Shown piece after piece: positions 1 through 5,426 of a DNA stretch of 9,878 bases. This DNA comes from Arenicella sp. (GTDB lineage: Bacteria > Pseudomonadota > Gammaproteobacteria > Arenicellales > Arenicellaceae), in NCBI GenBank assembly GCA_023299895.1, contig JALZWI010000237.1, positions 1-9,878 on the forward strand, written 5' to 3'. The notes below the pieces were generated by a model. That model did no database searches and was not told the DNA's origin. It saw nothing but the letters and a program-made list of their open reading frames with translations. Every line of letters starts with the position of its first letter. Positions within the stretch are counted from its first letter, which is position 1. The position numbers and the translations under genes were made by a program.

Positions 1-1
1 T

Positions 2-196
2 TATTTTTTATTGAAAAAAATGCCTGCTAGCAAAGTCGCGCTCGTTACGCTTATTACACCAATTAGTTCTTTATTGTTAGGTAATTTGGTCAACAACGAA
101 CCAGTTATCAAAGAAGTTTGGATCGGGGCAGTATGTGTATCAATCGGTTTGATGTTATATGAGTACCGACCCAAGCTTGGTTTACGTAAGATATAA
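2..196 (+). CDS. DMT-superfamily (EamA-type) transporter, C-terminal fragment
   Basis: The reading frame is open to the left edge (Tyr-Phe-Leu before the first possible start), so this is the 3' end of a longer gene and the TTG or ATG near position 11-20 is not its start. The visible 65 residues hold the signature of the last two helices of EamA/DMT permeases: an 'ASKVALVTLITPISSLLLG' helix, a short loop with Asn-Glu-Pro, and a second helix 'IGAVCVSIGLMLYEY', followed by a short basic tail. Family members are ten-helix inner-membrane proteins that export metabolites or amino acids; the substrate cannot be told from this fragment. The stop is 8 bp before the flavodoxin-like gene, so the two may share a transcript. 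The family call rests on pattern recognition of about 60 residues. Confidence 0.72.
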   Translation, partial: YFLLKKMPASKVALVTLITPISSLLLGNLVNNEPVIKEVWIGAVCVSIGLMLYEYRPKLGLRKI

Positions 197-204
197 TTTA
201 AAAT

Positions 205-675
205 ATGAAAAAACTATTAATCGTGGCGCATACGCCCTCTAACAATACGCTAATCTTAGCTAATGCGATTTTAGCCGGCGCTCAACACCATGAGATCGAA
301 AACGTAACGGCAAGTTTACGGTCACCTTTGGATTGTGATGCTGAACTAGTATTAGAGCAAGATGCGGTTATTTTATTCACAACTGAAAACTTTGGTTATA
401 TGAGTGGCGCGTTAAAAGATCTATTCGAACGCATTTATTACCCTTGCCTAGACGACCCTGAGCGCAATAATGGTAAATCATTTTCTTTGATTATTCGCGC
501 TGGCCTAGACGGTACAGGCACAGACATCGCTGTACATAAAATCACCTCGGGCTTAAAATGGCATGAGGTGCAATCAACTTTATTGTGTAAAGGCGAATAC
601 ACACCAGAATTTAAACAACAATGCCATGACCTAGGCGCCACCCTAGCCGCAGGTTTGGCTAACGAGATTTTCTAA
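205..675 (+). CDS. Flavodoxin-fold NAD(P)H-dependent oxidoreductase / FMN reductase-like protein
   Basis: This 156-residue cytoplasmic protein has the flavodoxin-like fold. It opens with a beta strand and phosphate-binding loop, 'LLIVAHTPSNNT' (residues 4-15), where the Ser/Thr/Asn-rich loop should hold the FMN phosphate. A second strand leads into 'FTTENFGYMSGALKDLFER' (58-76), the typical isoalloxazine-contacting loop of NADPH-dependent FMN reductase and flavodoxin families. 'IIRAGLDGTGTD' (96-107) is the third flavin-side loop. The length is normal for a single-domain flavodoxin. The likely role is electron transfer or flavin/quinone reduction, but the substrate is unknown. The ATG is chosen because it gives the complete first strand. 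No clear Shine-Dalgarno sequence precedes it; the leader is AT-rich. Its stop codon overlaps the start of the DUF1244 gene (TAATG), which suggests translational coupling. Confidence 0.8.
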   Translation: MKKLLIVAHTPSNNTLILANAILAGAQHHEIENVTASLRSPLDCDAELVLEQDAVILFTTENFGYMSGALKDLFERIYYPCLDDPERNNGKSFSLIIRAGLDGTGTDIAVHKITSGLKWHEVQSTLLCKGEYTPEFKQQCHDLGATLAAGLANEIF

Positions 676-959
676 TGAACGATAAAAAAACTAGCATTGA
701 AGCCGATGTATTTCGAAAACTTCTTGCGCACCTAGACAACAATAAAGATGCGCAAAATATAGAACTGATGAACCTAGCTAACTTTTGCCGAAACTGTCTC
801 GCCAAATGGTATTCAGCCAGCGCAGCAGATCTAGGCGAAGAAATTGATTATGATCAAGCTAGAGAGATTATCTATGGCATGCCCTTTTCTCAATGGAAGG
901 AAAAACACCAGACTAAAGCAACACCTGAGCAACTTGCGGTATTTAATGCGCGTAAATAA
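675..959 (+). CDS. DUF1244 family small protein
   Basis: This 94-residue, mainly helical soluble protein matches the DUF1244 family of proteobacteria. Recognisable blocks are 'IELMNLANFCRNCLAKWY' (29-46) and 'AREIIYGMPFSQWKEKHQ' (62-79). The first contains a CxxC pair (Cys38, Cys41), which could bind metal or be redox active; that is inference. To my knowledge the family has a solved structure but no assigned biochemical function. The start ATG shares one base with the stop of the flavodoxin-like gene, so the two products are probably made in a fixed ratio and may act together. The glycosyltransferase gene follows after 9 bp. The length is close to usual for the family and nothing appears truncated. 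Confidence 0.85.
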   Translation: MNDKKTSIEADVFRKLLAHLDNNKDAQNIELMNLANFCRNCLAKWYSASAADLGEEIDYDQAREIIYGMPFSQWKEKHQTKATPEQLAVFNARK

Positions 960-968
960 TTTATAACA

Positions 969-1802
969 ATGAAAGCCCTGAGCGTAGCCCAAAAAAAATT
1001 TCTGTATGAGCAATGCGTTTATGGTCGACTGCGGTTTATTGCCAAACCATGTTATGGCTTTTTAATTCAAACAGTTTTACTCAGCAATCGGTTTATCGAT
1101 GTTTTTTCAGCAAAAAACAAAACCGACGTTAGCCAACTAACACTTCTAATAAAAACATTCGAGCGACATTATGCAGTTAATCGCTTAGTCAAAAGTATTA
1201 AGCGACACTACCCTGATATAAAAATCATCGTTGTCGATGATAGCCAAAAGCCAACCCATATTGACGGCGTTGAAATGATTACTCTACCTTATGACAGTGG
1301 CATTTCGGTAGGCAGGAATGCCGCTCTTGATATAATCGACAGCAAGTATTTTTTATTGCTCGACGATGACTTCGTATTCAGCCGTAGACAAAAACTAGGT
1401 GAACTCATTGCAGAAATGGAGAAATACCCTAATATTGATATCCTAGGTGGACGAGTAATCGATTTACCGTTTTATATAGTACATAACTTTCACGACACGC
1501 CGTTTACGAGTAACAAGCCTGAAAAAATTAAGATCGGCACTAAATATGGACAAAATAAAGTCGTTACAAAAACTCAAAACTTTTTTATCGCCAGAACCGA
1601 AGCGGTAAAAAAAGTGAAATGGAATGAGTCACTAAAGATAGCCGAGCATACTGATTTTTTTACTCGTGCTCATGGCGAACTGACCACAGCCTTTCGAGAG
1701 ACATTATTAATTCTGCATGCAAAAACACCGTTTGATCGAGCTTATCTAGCTAAGCGCTTTCGTTCAATAAAACCCCACGTTAGCAATTCAAGAACTTTCT
1801 GA
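969..1802 (+). CDS. GT-A fold glycosyltransferase resembling the GM2/GD2 synthase type
   Basis: This is a 277-residue predicted nucleotide-sugar-dependent glycosyltransferase. The order of motifs is that of GT2-like GT-A enzymes: 'LTLLIKTFER' (57-66, first strand of the Rossmann half), 'IIVVDDS' (86-92, nucleotide-binding strand), 'GISVGRNAAL' (111-120), and 'LLLDDDFVF' (129-137), the metal-binding DxD region. The C-terminal half has 'NFFIAR' (204-209), 'AEHTDFF' (225-231) and a late His250. These resemble the NFF-A-T, AH-EFF and H blocks of vertebrate beta-1,4-N-acetylgalactosaminyltransferase 1, so the closest recognisable type is GT12-like rather than ordinary GT2. There is no signal peptide and no clear membrane helix; residues 11-45 are fairly hydrophobic and might lie along the membrane. 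The donor and acceptor are unknown. It starts 9 bp after the DUF1244 gene without a clear Shine-Dalgarno site and is probably the last gene of that transcript. Confidence 0.8.
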   Translation: MKALSVAQKKFLYEQCVYGRLRFIAKPCYGFLIQTVLLSNRFIDVFSAKNKTDVSQLTLLIKTFERHYAVNRLVKSIKRHYPDIKIIVVDDSQKPTHIDGVEMITLPYDSGISVGRNAALDIIDSKYFLLLDDDFVFSRRQKLGELIAEMEKYPNIDILGGRVIDLPFYIVHNFHDTPFTSNKPEKIKIGTKYGQNKVVTKTQNFFIARTEAVKKVKWNESLKIAEHTDFFTRAHGELTTAFRETLLILHAKTPFDRAYLAKRFRSIKPHVSNSRTF

Positions 1803-1822
1803 AATTACAGAAACTATAACGA

Positions 1823-1848
1823 GGCTGTAGAATTTATCATTCTCAGCC
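1823..1848 (+). terminator. Hairpin after the glycosyltransferase gene, possible terminator
   Basis: GGCTG-t-AGAAT pairs with ATTCT-CAGCC across a five-base loop (TTATC). This gives ten base pairs with one bulged T, starting 20 bp after the glycosyltransferase stop. The position suits a transcript end. However, the sequence that follows is AATAATTATT rather than a run of T, so it may terminate poorly or only protect the 3' end of the RNA. Confidence 0.4.
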
Positions 1849-2052
1849 AATAATTATTAATGACAAAACGATAATTGAGTTCCACAAACGTTTCAATCCT
1901 CTATTTCGTTATTACGGATATTTTTCATCGATAATGTTTTTGAGACCGTTAATTAGACTCGGCCACGTTGGTAAACGCATTTAAAGCGCCATTACCTCAC
2001 TAGTGAAGGCTATGTCTGAGCTTTTCTATGTTGTGAACCAAGCCATTGCGCA

Positions 2053-2119
2053 TTCACTTTGCTCTGCCCTCGCAAGGTGAACTTATTCATCTATTTGTTC
2101 ATAGATGCCCCGACTGGGG
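2053..2119. other. Three consecutive hairpins, possible structured RNA or DNA element
   Basis: TTCACTTTGC (2053-2062) pairs with GCAAGGTGAA (2072-2081) with one G-U pair and a nine-base loop. Six bases later CATCTAT (2088-2094) pairs with ATAGATG (2101-2107) around a six-base loop. Directly after that, CCCC (2108-2111) and GGGG (2116-2119) flank GACT. Three stems so close together in non-coding DNA could mark a structured RNA, a leader element or the remains of a mobile element. I recognise no known RNA family, and no promoter or T-run brackets the cluster. Confidence 0.35.
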
Positions 2120-2208
2120 ACGAACCAATCCCAGAAATTCATTAGGCTGGCGATCATTTTTACCCTGGCTGTCATATTTATTTGCATACAAATGTCAATT
2201 AATGCCAT
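2083..2208 (-). pseudogene. Possible relic of a DUF4159 gene 3' end
   Basis: On the minus strand a 41-codon open frame contains the octapeptide LMNFWDWF, identical to residues 213-220 of the DUF4159 protein encoded at 4667-5410. At DNA level 25 of 26 bases agree (2121-2146 against 4750-4775). Just before the octapeptide, Met-Ile-Ala-Ser aligns with Met-Val-Ala-Gly of the intact protein if four codons (His-Asn-Asn-Asp) are deleted in frame. After it the similarity stops, and the frame ends without the conserved C-terminal 'RLGVNY..YALTH'. The frame lacks a ribosome binding site and a signal peptide, so a decayed or transferred fragment is likelier than a working gene. Chance is unlikely for a match of this length in a 10-kb window, but the evidence beyond the 26 bp is weak. 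Confidence 0.3.
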
Positions 2209-2306
2209 CTTGGTGTTCGTTGCACTTAACTACTTTAATAAAACTAATAACATTTAATAAGTAGCAGTGCGGTGATTTAGTAAAACCTAACCAATAAAAA
2301 CCCAAT

Positions 2307-2312
2307 AGGAGA
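2307..2312 (+). promoter_or_regulatory. Ribosome binding site of the PL7-like lyase gene
   Basis: AGGAGA lies eight bases before the ATG at 2321 and is the clearest Shine-Dalgarno sequence on the + strand in this window. It fixes the start of the lyase gene, which agrees with the signal peptide that follows. Confidence 0.75.
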
Positions 2313-2320
2313 TTATCTTT

Positions 2321-3016
2321 ATGCATACAATAATAAAAGCAACGCTGTTAGTTTGCGCGCTTAGTTTGCCTTTTAGCTCAGCCATGGCTCGCAACCCCTT
2401 TGACTATAGTCACTGGGAAAACGCCATCAGAGACGCAAAATGGCAACTAGACGTACAAGATAACGACATATGTGAGCAAGCTGAATGTGAATCATATTTA
2501 GACACTTACGATGACTATCAGTGGGCAAATTCTGGAAGTGATCTTCGCTTTTCAACGAATGGCGATAAAGATGAAGGCTGGCGAAATGAATGGAGGTTTC
2601 TCGCTAATTTTTCGCGTGGTGCAACCAGAACTATGACCGCTCGAATAAGATTCATTAATGCTCGCACTGACTCGGATGGCTTTACAGTTGCTCAACTTCA
2701 CTATGAAGGAGGTAACGGCCCGCCTGCACGATTAGAAGTACTTGACGAAGAAGATTTCGAAGTCACCTTCCGTAATAATGAATCATGCAGTTCAAATTGC
2801 TGGACTCAGCGAAGCTTCACTGCTAACCCTAGAAGCTTACAAGATGTTCAACTTCGAACCAGTAACGGCAACATTAATGTCACAGTCGCTGGACAAACTC
2901 GCACCTGGGATCTTAAAAGAGAATGGCCTAACCAGAGCAACTATTATTGGAAAGCTGGTGTCTACCTGCAAGAAGACGGGGAAGTAGAAGTACAATATGC
3001 AACCCTTTTCTGGTAA
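2321..3016 (+). CDS. Secreted PL7-type alginate lyase-like protein
   Basis: This 231-residue exported protein has a signal peptide at residues 1-23 (Met-His-Thr-Ile-Ile-Lys, hydrophobic core, probable cleavage after Ala-Met-Ala). The remaining ~208 residues have the size of a single PL7 beta-jelly-roll catalytic domain. All three PL7 landmarks appear in order: 'RNEWR' (88-92) for the usual R[S/T]ELR, 'QLH' (125-127) for Q[I/V]H, and 'YYWKAGVYLQ' (208-217) for YFKAGxYxQ. Catalytic candidates by analogy are Arg92 or Arg88, Gln125, His127 and Tyr215. PL7 enzymes cut alginate by beta-elimination in the periplasm or outside the cell. The Trp in the first motif and Leu in the second are unusual, so the substrate could be another uronic-acid polymer. 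Cysteines at 51/56 and 156/160 may form disulfides. The gene stands alone, with its own ribosome binding site and terminator. Confidence 0.7.
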   Translation: MHTIIKATLLVCALSLPFSSAMARNPFDYSHWENAIRDAKWQLDVQDNDICEQAECESYLDTYDDYQWANSGSDLRFSTNGDKDEGWRNEWRFLANFSRGATRTMTARIRFINARTDSDGFTVAQLHYEGGNGPPARLEVLDEEDFEVTFRNNESCSSNCWTQRSFTANPRSLQDVQLRTSNGNINVTVAGQTRTWDLKREWPNQSNYYWKAGVYLQEDGEVEVQYATLFW

Positions 3017-3090
3017 GTGACAAATAAACAAAGGAATATTATTTACTACAGTTAGATAGGCATTTATTAACTTCCTATTTTTCTGACGGA

Positions 3091-3125
3091 GCCCTTAAAT
3101 ATACCTGTAATATTTAAGGGCTTTT
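3091..3125 (+). terminator. Rho-independent terminator of the lyase gene
   Basis: GCCCTTAAATAT (3091-3102) and ATATTTAAGGGC (3110-3121) form a perfect 12-bp stem with a seven-base loop, followed at once by TTTTAG and, nine bases after the stem, by a run of nine T. It lies 74 bp after the lyase stop codon and separates that gene from the next. Confidence 0.9.
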
Positions 3126-3164
3126 AGTCATTTTTTTTTACAGTGGGCAAACCTAATAAATCTA

Positions 3165-4592
3165 ATGAAAAAAATTCTCTTAGTGTCAATCTTAGTATGC
3201 TTGACGGTGGGCATATTCATTTTCAATATTTTTTCGAAACCAGATCATAATGATCAACAGCTCATCGTAAAAATTAACGATATCAGTACTCCCGATATCA
3301 ACACCCCTAACATCAACTCTGCTAATTCTCCGAAAATAGAAGCCCCAAATCTGAGTACCATTATTGCCATTGAAGATGAGAAAGAAAGGCAACACCAACT
3401 AACTCAGTACTTTAATAAAGCGATGCTTGTTAAACCTCTTGATGCTATCAAAGGGATAGAACAGTTAAAAAACCAACAATATAAAGAGTATGGCTATCAG
3501 TTTGCACTGTTAGCTTGGTCTAATTCTAATTTAGATGCCCTGCTTAACTGGTTACAAAAGTTAGAGCCTAATCCAATTATGGATTCCGCTCTTTTAAAAC
3601 TAATAGACGCACATTCATCTGACATAACATTGGCTGTCGAGATAGCCGAGCAAATATCTGATATGCCAGTGCGTGTTGAAGCCATTTCAAATCTCGCTAC
3701 ACGTTGGGCTGAATCAAATCCACAAGAGGCATTACTCTGGGCATTTAACGCAACTAAGCAAGAGAATAATCAATGGATAGAATTGGTGATGGATATTTTT
3801 GCTAAAAATGACATTGCTGGTGCAATATCTGCGTTGTCGCAATTTGATGGCGCCGATCAAGAAAAAATTCATACCGCTATCCAAATGATCATCAATCGTT
3901 TTGATCCGGGATTGTTAAATGCCAACACCTTAGCGTCTATTGAATCCCTTACGCCTGAAGACATGCGAGCTTTGGTAATCGGAGCACTGCTTCCTTTATT
4001 AATTGCCAGTGAACTGTTGTCTTTGAATGATTTAGACAGGCTGATCGGGCAATTAGCGCCTGGTGATATTAAAGACCAACTTTATCAAGATTTAGCCTCC
4101 AGCTGGGTCTACGAAGACCCTCAAGAGGCTATAGCCTATGCAAATTCTCTTAGCGGAATCACTCGTGACGTCACTATTAACGCAGTCATCGCTAATTGGA
4201 TGGTGGAAGACTTAGAAGCAACCGATGCTTGGCTTGGAACATTAGATGAAAATATTGATATAGTTTCAGACACACTAGGCCGAGGTGCTGCCGAACAATC
4301 TCATATAGAGATTTCAGACAAATGGTTAGATGCTATTGAAAACAATGAAATGCGCACTAAAGCATCAATAGATGTTGTGAGAAGTTATTACAACGATGAT
4401 GTAGCTGCCGGCATTTACCATTTGGTGTACCAAAAAAATATCAGCACTCAAATAAAACTCAATATTTTACATGAGCTTTATCCTAATGAAGTATTCATAA
4501 CGCCAAGGGAAGTCTTAGATGAGCTTGGACGCCTCGAAGGATTAAGATCAGCGATTGATGAACAACAACCAAACAATGAACCAGAAAAATAA
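3165..4592 (+). CDS. Membrane-anchored helical-repeat protein of unknown function
   Basis: I do not recognise a family with certainty in this 475-residue protein. Residues 1-24 are a short basic start plus a hydrophobic helix, either a signal anchor or an uncleaved signal peptide. There is no lipobox cysteine at a fitting place (the only Cys, at 12, lies inside the helix). Residues 30-65 form a Pro/Asn/Ile-rich linker with a small repeat (STPDINTPNINSANSP). The rest looks all-helical and contains a recurring unit, roughly W-x(3)-[DN]-x(3)-A-x(3)-[WY]. Examples are 'WSNSNLDALLNWLQKL' (118-133), 'WAESNPQEALLWAFNA' (181-196), 'WVYEDPQEAIAYANSL' (314-329) and 'WMVEDLEATDAWLGTL' (345-360), with a looser copy at 213-227. 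This suggests an alpha-solenoid scaffold exposed in the periplasm, possibly binding proteins or polysaccharide. The start is preceded by AT-rich sequence without a clear Shine-Dalgarno site. It converges with the DUF4159 gene. Confidence 0.75.
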   Translation: MKKILLVSILVCLTVGIFIFNIFSKPDHNDQQLIVKINDISTPDINTPNINSANSPKIEAPNLSTIIAIEDEKERQHQLTQYFNKAMLVKPLDAIKGIEQLKNQQYKEYGYQFALLAWSNSNLDALLNWLQKLEPNPIMDSALLKLIDAHSSDITLAVEIAEQISDMPVRVEAISNLATRWAESNPQEALLWAFNATKQENNQWIELVMDIFAKNDIAGAISALSQFDGADQEKIHTAIQMIINRFDPGLLNANTLASIESLTPEDMRALVIGALLPLLIASELLSLNDLDRLIGQLAPGDIKDQLYQDLASSWVYEDPQEAIAYANSLSGITRDVTINAVIANWMVEDLEATDAWLGTLDENIDIVSDTLGRGAAEQSHIEISDKWLDAIENNEMRTKASIDVVRSYYNDDVAAGIYHLVYQKNISTQIKLNILHELYPNEVFITPREVLDELGRLEGLRSAIDEQQPNNEPEK

Positions 4593-4599
4593 TTTCAAC

Positions 4600-4645
4600 A
4601 ATAAGCGTTACTTATTAAAAAGTACGTTCTAATTTAATTTAGAAC
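4600..4645. terminator. Hairpins between convergent genes, possible bidirectional terminator
   Basis: Between the two stop codons lie a 6-bp stem AATAAG/CTTATT (4600-4616) and a 7-bp stem GTTCTAA/TTAGAAC (4626-4645, six-base loop). On the minus strand the second stem is followed by GTAC and TTTTTA. Both stems are AT-rich and weak, so this is only a positional candidate for ending transcription of the facing operons. Confidence 0.35.
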
Positions 4646-4666
4646 TAATTGTTACTCGAACTGAAA

Positions 4667-5410
4667 TCAGTGCGTCAACGCATAAATCATATAGTTAACA
4701 CCTAATCGAAAAGCATCTGTAGATGGCCTAACAGGTGTGCCTGGTTCGTCGAACCAATCCCAGAAGTTCATTAGGTCGTTATTATGGCCAGCGACCATGA
4801 CAACCTCCCCTGCTTCGTTGAACATGCCGTAGTAGGTTGTATATCCACCTGGTACGTAGTCGTCCATGGCGTGTAGGTCGTCTAGTTCAAAGTGTGCACT
4901 GAAAATTAAGTGACTGATATCAAGCGGGACCCAATCACGGTCGGGAAATACTCGTCTGACTTGTTGGCGCATGACGCCAAGCTGCTGTGCTCCGTCGAAG
5001 TCGTCCATCAAGACAAAGCCTCCGCGGTTTATGTATTCGCGAAAATTAATGACTTCTTCTTCTGTTAATTCCATCTCACCCGGTTCTGAGATCATTGCGA
5101 AGGGGTGGTCAAAAACTTCGTCGCTGCCCAGTTCGACCCAACGATAGGACATCATTTCAATATCAACACCAGTTGCTTCGTCAATAAATTGACTTAAGTT
5201 TTGGTCGGCGCTTGGGTAATTGTGTACCCAACCATTACCACCAAACGAGCCATTGTGCCCAAAACGCCAGCGCGCCATAACCACGCCCGTGTTAGGAGGA
5301 ATATTCTGCTCAGTATCCCAGCCTCCTCCACCAAAACGTTGCGCGCGGGTATCGACTGAGAGAACAAGCACGCAGATTAATGAGAATATGATAGCAAATA
5401 TTTTAGTCAT
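4667..5410 (-). CDS. Exported DUF4159 domain protein
   Basis: Starting at the ATG at 5410, the product has 247 residues with a clear signal peptide (MTKIFAIIFSLICVLVLSVDTRAQ, cleavage near residue 24). The frame stays open upstream to 5581, but that would run into the DUF4175 coding region and put the signal peptide inside the protein, so the shorter form is chosen. A short Gly-rich stretch follows (27-30), then the DUF4159 domain: 'ARWRFG' (46-51), 'HNYPSADQNL' (63-72), 'FDHPFAMIS' (100-108), 'GGFVLMDDF' (130-138), 'MRRQ/RRVFPDR' region (147-158), 'NNDLMNFWDWF' (210-220), and the typical ending 'RLGVNYMIYALTH'. The fold is thought to be glutamine amidotransferase-like, but the catalytic Cys is not evident (the only Cys, 13, lies in the signal peptide). 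It acts outside the cytoplasm, probably with the DUF4175 and BatA products encoded upstream; the gap to DUF4175 is 16 bp. There is no clear Shine-Dalgarno site. Confidence 0.88.
   Translation of the reverse strand: MTKIFAIIFSLICVLVLSVDTRAQRFGGGGWDTEQNIPPNTGVVMARWRFGHNGSFGGNGWVHNYPSADQNLSQFIDEATGVDIEMMSYRWVELGSDEVFDHPFAMISEPGEMELTEEEVINFREYINRGGFVLMDDFDGAQQLGVMRQQVRRVFPDRDWVPLDISHLIFSAHFELDDLHAMDDYVPGGYTTYYGMFNEAGEVVMVAGHNNDLMNFWDWFDEPGTPVRPSTDAFRLGVNYMIYALTH
4750..4775. repeat. Segment of the DUF4159 gene duplicated at 2121-2146
   Basis: These 26 bases encode LMNFWDWF plus flanking bases of the DUF4159 protein and recur at 2121-2146 with one difference (4766 against 2137, a silent Asn codon change). 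Both copies have the same orientation. A 14-base gap restores weaker agreement (about 8 of 11 bases) beyond the block. Confidence 0.7.
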
Positions 5411-5426
5411 TTTTATAAGCTGATTT

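Larger units (their letters stand above)
1803..2320. other. 518-bp region with no convincing gene, rich in inverted repeats
   Basis: No open frame here has the look of a real protein. The longest (2046-2264, + strand) has no ribosome binding site and no family resemblance. What is visible, in order: a bulged hairpin at 1823-1848; GGTAA/TTACC inverted arms at 1970-1996; a perfect 10-bp palindrome TCACTAGTGA at 1997-2006; a 10-bp stem at 2053-2081; a 7-bp stem at 2088-2107; a GC-rich CCCC/GGGG hairpin at 2108-2119; and a stretch at 2121-2146 that nearly duplicates part of the DUF4159 gene. The last 60 bp are AT-rich and should hold the promoter of the lyase gene, but no good -35/-10 pair stands out. 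The best I see is TTGCAC at 2220 with TAATAA at 2245, a poor match with a 19-bp spacer. Confidence 0.6.

Noticed and set aside
2108..2146. tRNA T-arm-like stretch (GGTTCG within a stem on the minus strand)
   Set aside because: No acceptor stem, D arm or anticodon arm can be fitted around it, and the bases are explained by the DUF4159-like coding match.
2046..2264. 72-codon + strand open frame in the non-coding region
   Set aside because: No ribosome binding site, no signal peptide or family motif, and it runs antisense across the DUF4159-like relic and the hairpins.
1803..2320. Integron attC site or gene cassette end
   Set aside because: An RYYYAAC-like box occurs near 2286, but no paired GTTRRRY box at a fitting distance and no integrase gene are present.
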